Shown here: positions 29,186-38,116 of the stretch, piece after piece
Layout of the letters: each line of letters starts with the position of its first letter
Numbering within the stretch: the first letter of the stretch is position 1
Source of the DNA: Trichomonas vaginalis G3
Lineage: Eukaryota > Parabasalia > Trichomonadida > Trichomonadidae
Length of the DNA stretch: 64,000 nt
Reading direction: 5' to 3'
NCBI RefSeq assembly: GCF_026262505.1
Contig: NC_067207.1
Location: forward strand, 20,986,082 to 21,050,081
Made by a program: the position numbers and the translations under genes
The notes under the pieces: model-generated
What the model was told of the DNA's origin: nothing
Database searches by the model: none
The model's input: the letters and a program-made list of their open reading frames with translations, nothing else

Positions 29186-29360
29186 GTTTAAAGTTGATGG
29201 ATTCAAAATTTCAAAAATAAAAGGAGTGATTAGTTTGAAATCTATTCCTCAATCAAGAATCACCTCATTAATGAAAATTGATGATTTAACAAAAAGAATA
29301 AAAGAGATTGAAGAAAGAATGAATCAAATAATTGATTTCATAAATTCAAATAATCATTAG
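28932..29360 (+). CDS. Small coiled-coil protein at the Polinton 1 end
   Basis: A 142-residue protein of unknown family. It begins with a hydrophobic stretch (MLSIISFFSFNLEF), and the last 30 residues (MKIDDLTKRIKEIEERMNQI) form a clear coiled coil. The gene overlaps the right arm of the palindrome, so part of it is copied in reverse in the left arm. It may be a terminal accessory gene of the element. The frame looks whole. Confidence 0.55.
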   Translation: MLSIISFFSFNLEFTNVKKLRAVTFDEFLFITEEINESENVQQKINVVKPITDIKIFSSVEEFNDYYANNKKLFEELTTCKLNKMFKVDGFKISKIKGVISLKSIPQSRITSLMKIDDLTKRIKEIEERMNQIIDFINSNNH

Positions 29361-29549
29361 TTTCTTAAAGTTCTATGTTGAACTCAATCTTTATTTTTAA
29401 AATCGGTTTCATTTATCATTAAATAAAAATTAGAATATAAGTGATGAAATATATTTTTTAATTAATATTAAATCAGAAATGGCGGCAGGATTCTTTAAAA
29501 AATTATGGGATGGAATTAAGAAAGCTGCGGGTTGGGTTTATAAAAAGGT

Positions 29550-29858
29550 TATTAAACCGAGGATGTTTTATTGTCGTCTGGAAAAGTGACAAAATTATTA
29601 TTGTCGTCTAAAAAGGTGACAAATTATTATTGTCGTCTGGAAAAGTGACAAAATTATCATTGTCGTCTAAAAAATAGATTTTTCAAGCATGTTTCGGTAC
29701 CTAAATAAAGGAAGAACATCAATTCCATCTATGTATATAGTATGCAAACACGCATGATATATGGAGTAGCCCTTTATCTGGCTAAAAATCCTATTATTTG
29801 AAAATTCGCATTGTCGTCTAAAACCGCCAGACGACAATAATAATACCCCTATTAAACC
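29550..29858. repeat. 9-bp target-site duplication TATTAAACC flanking the MITE
   Basis: TATTAAACC occurs at 29550-29558 and again at 29850-29858, directly outside the inverted ends. A 9-bp duplication is the signature of Mutator-like (MULE) transposition. Confidence 0.9.
29559..29849. mobile_element. Non-autonomous Mutator-like MITE, 291 bp
   Basis: Ends with imperfect inverted repeats of 23 bp, whose inner 14 bp (ATTGTCGTCTGG and flanks) match exactly. It is bounded by a 9-bp duplication. Inside the left end are four tandem units of about 30 bp, each with TTGTCGTCT and GTGACAAA. It carries no gene. It must depend on a MULE transposase elsewhere. It is inserted in the pVI-like gene of Polinton 1, so it is younger than that element. 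Confidence 0.92.
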
Positions 29859-30040
29859 TGTTGCAAACTTTTTGGCACCAGTAGCGAAAACGGCAGGAAC
29901 TATCATAGGTGGAGTATTAGGTACTAAAGCAGGTAATCCGGCGATGGGAGCACAAGCAGGTAACGCAATTGGTGGAATAGCTGAAGGAATACTTAATAAA
30001 ATAGGAGGTAGATAGTGGAAAAAATAAATAAATATTATTT

Positions 30041-30256
30041 TTATCTTAGTATCGGTTGTAGTCTTTGATAAACTTTTTCTCCTTTATTTAAAATTTCTCT
30101 TATTGGGGCTGCTTTTGGTGTTATTGATTCAGCAACGTCACTAATTGCTTCTTTATTCTTAAATATCCAATTTGCACCCTTCTTCAATGTTTCCCAAACT
30201 TTACTCGCTCCTCTTTTTACTCTATCCCACAGTTTCTTAAATATACCTGCAGCCAT
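30041..30256 (-). CDS. Second pVI-like small basic protein
   Basis: A 71-residue protein starting MAAGIFKKLWDRVKRGASKV. Its first 12 residues almost equal those of the gene at 29479 on the opposite strand, so the two are paralogues placed tail to tail. The N-terminus is a basic amphipathic helix. It lacks the Gly/Ala-rich part of the partner. A membrane-active or DNA-condensing virion protein is possible. The frame looks whole. Confidence 0.6.
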   Translation of the reverse strand: MAAGIFKKLWDRVKRGASKVWETLKKGANWIFKNKEAISDVAESITPKAAPIREILNKGEKVYQRLQPILR

Positions 30257-30326
30257 AGTTGATTATTTCATTAAAATTAAAAATTCATTTCCATCTTTTA
30301 ATTTTGATTTTTTTATTTATTAATAA

Positions 30327-31830
30327 ATGACGACTAACTATTTAGTGCCAAACACTAAACCAATTAATGGAAATGTATTTCATTCATTCGAAAAGATAAA
30401 TGAAATATTCGCAAAGAATGATGGAAGAAGATATTATAGAGAACTTGAAAGTTCATGCTATGACTCTGATGCTCCATATTTTGATGATAAACAAATCATT
30501 TAAGAATTACAAATCCAGCTCATGATGTGAACCAATTAGGTGACACATATATTAAACGCAAAGTTAAAGTAACTCTAGTTTCAAATAAAGCTTTCACATG
30601 TGATGCCGCTTTTAAATGCATGCGTTTATTCGTTGGTTACAAATCATCAAATCAAAGCTTTAAACAATTAGAAGTAGAAACTGAAAGAGGTGATGCCGTT
30701 ATCTTCAAATGGATTGCGCCCGTGAATCTTTCGCATTTGCAACATATAAACCAAAATCAGAAAGGAAAGTTAAAAAGTTTGTTCATTCGTTATATAATAA
30801 TGTTCAAAAATATGATAACTCAGTATGTGGTAATATATTGACCCTTCAGAAGTTTTCAAGAACGCAAATAAAGAAGTTGATATCACTTTTGATATGATTA
30901 TTCCGGTAAATGATTTGTTAGCATTTCAGGCGTTCGATGATTATCCTAAATCATTTGGTGATATCATTCTTAAATATTATGTTTTCAGGGATACTTTAGT
31001 ATTTTGTCAGGTTGACCCGTTAAGAGTTGCTGATTTACAAAATTACGTTTATGAAAAGATAACTGATGAAAATTATGAAAAGATTATGAATCATGTTTTA
31101 TAAATATGATCGCAAATCCAACAAATCGGACTTCCTGCCAAATTAATTACAAGCTTAGCCGCTACATCTGCTGACGCAACAGTTGATGACGTTATTATTT
31201 CATGCACAAAGATGGAAGTTTTAGAGGATAAATGCATTACACCAGGATACGGTTTAAATTGAAGAATCAGTTAAAGCAATACCACGTTTATTTAGTAAGG
31301 AAGATCCATTCATGATTCCAGCTCAACATATTGACGTTCGTTCACTAAATGGAGGTTGCATCACTCCTGAAGGTATTAGCTCGGATTTCTCATACGCTCT
31401 TCATAATGTTACAGATGTTGTGTTAACATTTCCGAAGAATGCAATGCAAAGAACGGTTTTAGAAAATCCAATGCTTCGAGGTCTTCAGGTCACTATAGAT
31501 TCCAGAAACTTCCCCGATCAAGCGATGACCACAGTGGGTGACATATTCTTTACACGTATGCTTCAAGCTTCTGATTTAGATGGAGTGAATGAATGCACGG
31601 AAGAATACGAGGACTCATTAACTAGACCACTGAATGATGATAATGGCACGCCATTAGCTAGAACATGGAAAGACCAAACTTCATTCTTATGCACTATTCC
31701 AGTTCAACGTGATGGAGCGGGTATATTCTTTGATGGATTAGAAACTTTCAACTCACAAGTTACAGTACAAGTGAAAGCTTATCCAATCATTCAGGTGAAA
31801 ATGACACTTACTGTTCAAAGGTGACAAATC
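30327..31830 (+). pseudogene. Major capsid protein candidate (Polinton 1), broken
   Basis: The region begins MTTNYLVPNTKPINGNVFHS after a TAAATG start context and encodes a large structural protein that is broken in several places. The last part, with ENPMLRGLQVTIDSRNFPD and FFTRMLQASDLDG, is of the kind I associate with trichomonad Polinton major capsid proteins (double jelly roll). Position between the pVI-like gene and the packaging ATPase fits. Broken, roughly five breaks. The family call is by pattern and place. Confidence 0.6.
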
Positions 31831-31988
31831 ATCCTCAGGTTTGGTTTACTAGGACTACATATTGGACATGGACACCAGATGAAGGTTTGAAATATCATCC
31901 AACAGGTACACCACCGCAGTATAGAAGTTCATATGATGAAATATTGATGAATAGAAATGTTTAAATTATAAATTTATTTTTTGATTAA

Positions 31989-32812
31989 ATGGATTTAAAT
32001 TCATCCACCCCTTATGAAGAATTAGCAGGAGTATATAATACATACGTAGATGATATGATTAATGAAGCATTGAGTGATAATAGAAATGCTCTATCTAAGG
32101 AAAAATTAATGAAAATTCCATATTCTGAATGTTACTTAAATTCAATCACTGCAGCAATTGGTAAACAAAATAAAGGTAAAACATTAACGATATTAAAACA
32201 AATTATCATTATTGCTAACACTTCCCCCCATTCACATGTGTTAATTATATCAACCGTTCAGGTTCACCTTCAGATGATACATTTGAATCTTTAAAGCATT
32301 TAATCAAAATTCCAATTATTTATTTATCACAAGAAGAAGCAGAAGATTATTTAAAAAACTTTTTAATGTATAAAGAATTATATAATACAATCAAGAAGCA
32401 GGGATTAGAGGATAAAATTATTGATAAACAACGGGATGAATTATTTGAAACACTTTCCATTTCAAATTTTGATAAAGAATTTTTGCATTCACTCATTTTC
32501 TAGATGATGCAGTGAAATCAAAAACTAATAACAAATGAGAAATCATATTTTAATCAGTTATTAACTCAATGTCGACACATTCAGTGTTCATTCTTTATGG
32601 CTGTTCAATATTTCAAAGCATTAAGCACAAACATTAAATCAAATCTATCAACACTTTTCATTTTCAGTGGGTTTAGTCGTCAACAGTTGAACGTTATGCT
32701 TTATCAAGTGAATTTACCAATGAGTATTAATGAACTTTACACACAATATCAACAATTAGGTGAACATGGAAAAATAATAGTTGATTTAAATAAAGGAGGT
32801 GTTAAATTTGAT
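31989..32812 (+). pseudogene. Packaging ATPase (FtsK/HerA type), broken
   Basis: Starts MDLNSSTPYEELAGVYNTY in a TAAATG context. A P-loop-like segment GKQNKGKTLTIL follows near residue 58, and later FIFSGFSRQQLNVMLYQVNL resembles the distal part of the ATPase core. Polinton genome-packaging ATPases occupy this position after the capsid gene. Broken, about three breaks. Confidence 0.6.
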
Positions 32813-32855
32813 TAACTTTTTATAATTAATTTTTATTTTTTATTTATAATTAAAC

Positions 32856-33754
32856 ATGGCAGAAATGGCAAATCTTTTACAGGTTCCATTAAAACAGGGG
32901 ACAAACAAAAAGGGTGCATATAATAGAACTATGAAAGTTCCAGATGGAATGAAAGAATTAGTTCATATTGTTGCTGGTCTTCAAAAAGATGTTAAACAAA
33001 TGAGAAACGTTTTAACATTACCAGAAGCTCAAGCATATGCCAAACGTCATGGTCCCAAATTGGGAAGCACACGAAGCAGACATTACGGGTCCAAATGGAA
33101 AACCCGATGGTATAATGAAGTTTTTCGTTTACTGATGGTCAAGGTAATATTAAAGTCATAAATGGTTATAAATTAACTATAACTGATTATCCTAAACGTA
33201 AAAGCATATAATGAACGTTATCCTATTCAATTTGATGAAAATGGAAAGCTGTTAAACAATACATTGGAGAAGGTGAAAATGGTCCAATTAATTCATACCG
33301 TAGTAATCCATATTCTTATTTCAATAAAGAATTAAATGCTATGAAGAGGGACCGAATGGACTACCAAACGATATTCTACCAGTTTGATGGTCAATATGCA
33401 AATATTAGACCTGAAATTTCAGCTAAGAAATTCTTTAAAGTTGCTTTATTCGATCCAGTATTCGCAAATGTTAAAGATGAACTTAAACAGCAATTCCAAC
33501 CAATTATAGTAGCAAGAATTGCATCAGGTGCTTTATCTCAAGCATTCAAAGATTTAATTAAGAAACCATTATATCAGCAGCGAGGTTTAACTTATGATTT
33601 AGTTAAGGAATCAGATAAAAGAAAATTTGAGAATCAGATGATTATAAGAATGCAATTAATGAATATATTAGGTCTATTAATTACAATGAAACAGCTAAAA
33701 TCAACTTCATGAACAAATACAGGGAATAATTAGATTCAAAAGTTCCAGCAAAAT
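32856..33754 (+). pseudogene. Unidentified Polinton structural gene, broken
   Basis: Begins [20 protein letters not shown] and continues as a basic, helix-rich protein, with LKQQFQPIIVARIASGALSQ in its later part. I do not recognise the family. It lies among virion genes, so a virion or core role is plausible. Broken, about three breaks. Confidence 0.5.
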
Positions 33755-33787
33755 AAAAGTTTAAATATATTTTTTATTCGATTATAA

Positions 33788-34459
33788 ATGAGAAGACGTT
33801 TCACTTGTCAAAAGAACACTAACGCAAAAGCAGAGATTACGGTTGGTTATAACGTAAATGATGATAAATCACGAATTATTCAAAATGTTAAAGTTAATGT
33901 TAGCCCCGAATTAACAAGGTCAGCAACTCAACCAAATTTATTAACTCGTGACTTACCGAAAAAGGAGGAGGAGAATGAAGAAAACCATGAGAATGAAGAC
34001 CCAACCATTTTATCTGAACCTGGTAAAGAACCCGTTGAAATTCCCACTTATCCAACATACCCCCGCCTCTTTCATCAAACATCGAGAACCCATATAAAAT
34101 AGACATTAATTCTGAATTAATGAAAATTACCGTGATATATAATTAATAATTATGATTCAATAATAAATTTAATTGATCAATCCGGTTTAATTATTTACCT
34201 TATGAATCATTAATTCACATTATCGCCATTCTTTGTGATGTTCAAGATTCAGACGTTAAGATTCAATTTTTCATAGATGATGAGGTTTCATGCTGCGGAA
34301 CAGTTGCAAAAATAAATCCTATAAAGGATATTAGCACAATTAAGATATCAAAGAACGGAACAACAACCGAACTTCATTTAACATATAATGATATTTATAA
34401 TAAAATAGTTGATGAATATAAAATATCACTTAAAAAATTCTTTGTTAAGGCTATTTAAT
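33788..34459 (+). pseudogene. Conserved Polinton gene with a CCG motif, broken
   Basis: Starts MRRRFTCQKNTNAKAEITVG in a TAAATG context. An acidic linker rich in Glu and Pro follows. The C-terminal part contains DDEVSCCGTV and a beta-rich segment. A related gene is present in element 2 (50991-51600) with DPEIECCGQT, so this is a shared family. Function unknown. Broken, about two breaks. Confidence 0.55.
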
Positions 34460-34955
34460 ATTCAAGCATTAACATATATCGAATAATAATCCTTTGAATT
34501 CATAATCAATAATAATTGACCTTTCACCAGTTTCTATCGTTTGTTTTTTTTCTTTTTGTTCCCCACTATCCGGATCGGTCATTGTAATTGTTTTTGTTAT
34601 AGTATCAGCTTTTATCTTTAACTTCAATCTTTTTTCCATCGGGATATTTAAACCAAAATTCCAAAAATTCGATATTGTCAATCTGTTCATATTTTAATCT
34701 ATCAATTGCATTTTTAATACCATCTGAAAAATCTTATGAAATGGTCATTATGTGTCGGTTTGATTGAACTAAATTTGAATGAAGTGAAATATAACCTGTT
34801 GATGAATATGACACCGACTCATATTTTTCTGAAAAACACTAAAAATTTATAACATGAATGAATTTCTTATTCGTTGAATTTATGAATTCTTGAGGTAATC
34901 TTATTCTAGTTTTATTTATCACTGAGGAAAATAACGCTTTACCATATTTTTAATC
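34456..34955 (-). pseudogene. Unidentified minus-strand gene fragment, Polinton 1
   Basis: A minus-strand region with protein-like stretches, among them EKRLKLKIKADTITKTITMT. I cannot name a family. It sits between two plus-strand structural genes, the same relative position as the minus-strand fragment at 50577-50990 of element 2. Broken. Confidence 0.35.
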
Positions 34956-34964
34956 GTAATAAAA

Positions 34965-35673
34965 ATGTCAATTATCAATATTATTTCGAATAATAACTGT
35001 GAATTAAATTTAACAGTTAGCGGAATTTATAATGTTACTCTCGTTTCTGTGAGTGGTAAATTTTAATCCCATTCTTTTAGACCCTTCATTATATATCATT
35101 TATTAAGATGACCATGAAAAAAACGTATGATATGTATATAAATAATGTGATAGCGAAATGGATATTAACATGATTTTAAGTTATTTAAATGAATCATTTA
35201 TCATATGGTATGAAGAAAATTTTAAATCAAAACCTTATAAACTTTTTGAACTTGATGAAATAAATAACCTTATTAAATTTCCGCTGAAAATTAAATTTTG
35301 TTCTCCTCATCTTCCTTCATTGTTGGGATATTAAATTTTTGAAAAAGATGTTGGGGATGTTTTGTATTCTGACACCGGTTCCAATTTCATTTTAATCAAA
35401 TGTGATAAAGTTAATACCCCAATGAGATTTTCACATCAAACATTAGACCCTAACTCTTACCCATCAATACAAAACATTTTATCCATCAACTTAAACACAT
35501 TTTCTTTATCATATCCGTTTCAATTATCCGGGAATTCATTTATTCTTCATTCAAAAGATTTATCAAATATTAAATTTAGAATAACTGACCTATTTGATTG
35601 TGATTTAGAATTTATGAATGAAATATTATGGCAATTTCAAATAGAAAAAATAGCCGATGAGATAACGGATTAA
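34965..35673 (+). pseudogene. Penton-like minor capsid gene, broken
   Basis: Begins MSIINIISNNNCELNLTVSG. The end reads DLSNIKFRITDLFDCDLEF, the same kind of motif as NLKDMQFRLVDFQGEPVEL in the better preserved protein at 51835-52611. Such C-terminal motifs are typical of the penton-like protein of Polintons. Broken, about four breaks. Confidence 0.5.
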
Positions 35674-35697
35674 ATATTTATTTTTAAATCGTAATAA

Positions 35698-37485
35698 ATG
35701 ATTAAACAACAGCAACCACAGCAACTTAAGGCACAAAGCGCCCAGGTCCTTCAAACCATTACATATGCCATATATGCATATAATTCAAAGACGGCAGAAC
35801 AAACACAAAGGTTGAAATATGGAGATTTGGAGATAGTATTGAAAAATGAGCGTTTCGAATTCGTTTGCAAAGGTGGTGCAGTGATATCAAATATAAAAGA
35901 AATTTTATTTATGAATTCAAAAATTAAAGGGATAACGGATGATATAACATCAATTCCACCAGAAGAACAAAGATATTACGCATTAAATGCATTTCCTAAA
36001 GTTTTGAAGATTGGAAGATTTAATTTAAATGAGGAATTCATAAAAGGTTTCCTTAATGACATAATGAAGAAGGCAGATAAGGAATATGTAAATGGTGAAT
36101 TAATGAAGAAAGCAGATAAGGAATATGTGGCTAGTGAATTAATGAAGAAGGCAGATAAGGAATATGTTAATGGTGAATTAATGAAGAAAGCAGATAAAAC
36201 ATATGTTAATGGTGAATTCATGAAGAAAGCAGATAAGGAACATGTGGCTAGTGAATTAATGAAGAAGGCAGATAAGGAATATGTTAATGAAAAAGATAAT
36301 GAAATTAAAGAAAGGGTTGAATGGTATCATGAATGGACATCAAAGATTTTTAAAACTAAAGCTGATACAGGATGGGTTTCAGGATGTTTAGACCTTAAAG
36401 CAGATAAGGAATATGTTAATGATGAGTTAGAGAAGAAAGCAGATAAGGAATATGTTAACGAAATATACCAAAGTTTGATAGGAACAACTAAAAATATTGA
36501 AACTATTGTTGGTGACTTTTATGTCGATGAAGAAAATAAATATTTTAGATGGCAGTTTGTACACTCCTTAAAAAATGGTACACGGTGTAAACTCATTCCG
36601 AAAAATAACAATGAAATGTATGTAAGCTATAAAAAGAATGATGGTACACAAGTTAAAGTTCCATTAGACAACAACTGCTACTTAAACTTATATGGAGACG
36701 AACAAAAGAAATATTTAAGAGTTTATGAAATGGCAGATATGACATTACCTGACCCAGCTCCAGCACCATATTATTATGACTATGGAGATGACGACAGAAC
36801 ACCACATGTAGATGAACAAAAGCTAACATTATATTTAGATTATTATAGATATAAAAGATATAATGCAATAGAAAAAACGAGAATAGTATATTATTATACA
36901 GATGACAAAAATAAATATTATAGTCAAGATTTTACCTACCCTGAAAACATAAGATTATATTATAAAAAATATTCTGACACAAACCAGAAGAAACCTGAAA
37001 TAGTTGCACTATATTTTAAGTTCAAAAGAGACAATCCTATATTATCTCATATGTTTGATTTAATGAACCCAGTAGGTTCTATTTATACATCTATGGATGC
37101 AAGAGGTCCTCAAGTAATGTTTGGTGTTGGTGCATGGGAACAAATAGTCGACAGGTTTTTGTATTGTGCAAACTCTTCAAAGGAAACAGGTGGAAGTAAA
37201 ACAATTTCAGGTGAAAATTTACCTGCACACAGTCACTACATAGATTTAAGCACATCTCAAGCAGGTTGGCATAAGCATAGATATTGGGATTGGTCAGGAA
37301 TGACAAAAGGTAAAGGATATGATGTTAAAGACGACGTTAAGTTTGCTATAAATTGTTACTGGAGTGACACTCAGGGAGAAGGAAACCATACACATTTCGT
37401 TTCAGGATATACACAAACAACGGGACAAAGTAAAGAATACATGCCACCTTACATGACAGTTTACGCATGGTATAGAATTCAATGA
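35698..37485 (+). CDS. Fibre-like protein with tail-collar type C-terminus
   Basis: A 595-residue protein that looks whole. About residues 120-260 contain repeats of the type MKKADKEYVNGEL, a short heptad-like unit seen in trimeric phage and adenovirus fibres. The C-terminal ~135 residues (GSIYTSMDARGPQVMFGVGA, WEQIVDRFLYCANSSKETGG, NLPAHSHYIDL, YMPPYMTVYAWYRIQ) resemble phage tail-collar and fibre tip domains. A homologous tip ends the fibre of element 2. It probably forms a virion spike or receptor-binding fibre. Start context is TAAATG. Three small hairpins follow the stop. Confidence 0.85.
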   Translation: MIKQQQPQQLKAQSAQVLQTITYAIYAYNSKTAEQTQRLKYGDLEIVLKNERFEFVCKGGAVISNIKEILFMNSKIKGITDDITSIPPEEQRYYALNAFPKVLKIGRFNLNEEFIKGFLNDIMKKADKEYVNGELMKKADKEYVASELMKKADKEYVNGELMKKADKTYVNGEFMKKADKEHVASELMKKADKEYVNEKDNEIKERVEWYHEWTSKIFKTKADTGWVSGCLDLKADKEYVNDELEKKADKEYVNEIYQSLIGTTKNIETIVGDFYVDEENKYFRWQFVHSLKNGTRCKLIPKNNNEMYVSYKKNDGTQVKVPLDNNCYLNLYGDEQKKYLRVYEMADMTLPDPAPAPYYYDYGDDDRTPHVDEQKLTLYLDYYRYKRYNAIEKTRIVYYYTDDKNKYYSQDFTYPENIRLYYKKYSDTNQKKPEIVALYFKFKRDNPILSHMFDLMNPVGSIYTSMDARGPQVMFGVGAWEQIVDRFLYCANSSKETGGSKTISGENLPAHSHYIDLSTSQAGWHKHRYWDWSGMTKGKGYDVKDDVKFAINCYWSDTQGEGNHTHFVSGYTQTTGQSKEYMPPYMTVYAWYRIQ

Positions 37486-37494
37486 ACGCTCAAT

Positions 37495-37545
37495 GTTTGT
37501 AAAACAAACTTTAGAACGGACTGAAAGTCCTGAGCTCTAAAAGAG
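37495..37545 (+). terminator. Three consecutive triloop hairpins after the fibre gene
   Basis: GTTTGTAAAACAAAC (37495-37509), GGACTGAAAGTCC (37518-37530) and CTCTAAAAGAG (37535-37545) each fold as a short stem with a 3-base loop. They start 10 bases after the fibre stop. A role in 3' end formation or RNA stability is only a guess. Confidence 0.5.
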
Positions 37546-37581
37546 TGAACGGCATAATTTAACATTTTATTTTTATCATAA

Positions 37582-37764
37582 ATGACAAAATTAATTAAGC
37601 CAACTATTTCTAAATTAATGATACCAATGAAATCATTTCATGGAGTACTTATCCCAGGTTCTTCACAATTAGCCGGGGCAAGTGTTGTGACTCAAGGTGG
37701 AACATTAGCGAATCCATTCAAATTATTAACTAAAGATGAACTTAATAAAATGATGATAAAATAA
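37582..37764 (+). CDS. 60-residue protein upstream of the helicase cassette
   Basis: Small protein MTKLIKPTISKLMIPMKSFH with a C-terminal ELNKMMIK. It starts in a TAAATG context. The related C-terminal motif EEMIKMMQER occurs in the tiny gene at 40977 beyond the cassette. Its 3' end lies in the 27-bp direct repeat. Function unknown. Confidence 0.5.
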   Translation: MTKLIKPTISKLMIPMKSFHGVLIPGSSQLAGASVVTQGGTLANPFKLLTKDELNKMMIK

Positions 37765-37779
37765 CTGATAACAAAATTT
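37753..37779 (+). repeat. 27-bp direct repeat, left copy
   Basis: The 27 bases beginning ATGATAAAATAACTGATA are found again, identically and in the same direction, at 40937-40963. Together they bracket the helicase cassette. Confidence 0.9.
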
Positions 37780-37790
37780 TATTTCACTGC

Positions 37791-38046
37791 TACCAGGTCA
37801 CCGGGTCACCGGGTCACCAGGTCACCAGGTTACATTAACTTTTCCGAAAAAATGAGACAACATGACATTTTGACAACAACATGGGTTCTTCAATAATGCT
37901 TCATAAGTACCTTCCTCATTAATGTTTTCAAGTTCTTCAATAATTAATTATTTTTGAAGAACTGAAGGGGTCACCGGGTCACCAGGTCACCAGGTTACAT
38001 TAACTTTTCCGAAAAAATGAGACAACATGACATTTTGACAACAGTG
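37791..38046 (+). repeat. GGTCACC iteron blocks, left side (two blocks)
   Basis: Runs of GGGTCACC and AGGTCACC, each followed by the same stretch TTACATTAACTTTTCCGAAA and more, occur near 37791-37895 and 37966-38042. The same blocks occur in reverse orientation right of the helicase gene. Confidence 0.9.
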
Positions 38047-38116
38047 CCGGAAATATGATGCAGTCCAAAAATAAAGTTAGTTTTAAAATTATATTTATTT
38101 TTTTATTCCTATATAA

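Larger units (their letters stand above)
29479..30015 (+). pseudogene. pVI/pX-like small membrane-active protein, split by a MITE
   Basis: The gene starts MAAGFFKKLWDGIKKAAGWV, an amphipathic basic helix, and its other half is a Gly/Ala-rich segment GTIIGGVLGTKAGNPAMGAQ. This layout resembles the membrane-lytic minor capsid proteins (adenovirus pVI-like) found next to Polinton capsid genes. It is divided by the 291-bp insertion at 29559-29849. A related protein is encoded on the other strand at 30041-30256. The pVI likeness is inferred from size, composition and place. Confidence 0.55.

Noticed and set aside
37510-37550. Hammerhead ribozyme
   Set aside because: CTGA and GAA pieces are present but the conserved CUGANGA...GAAA core and three-stem layout do not fit.
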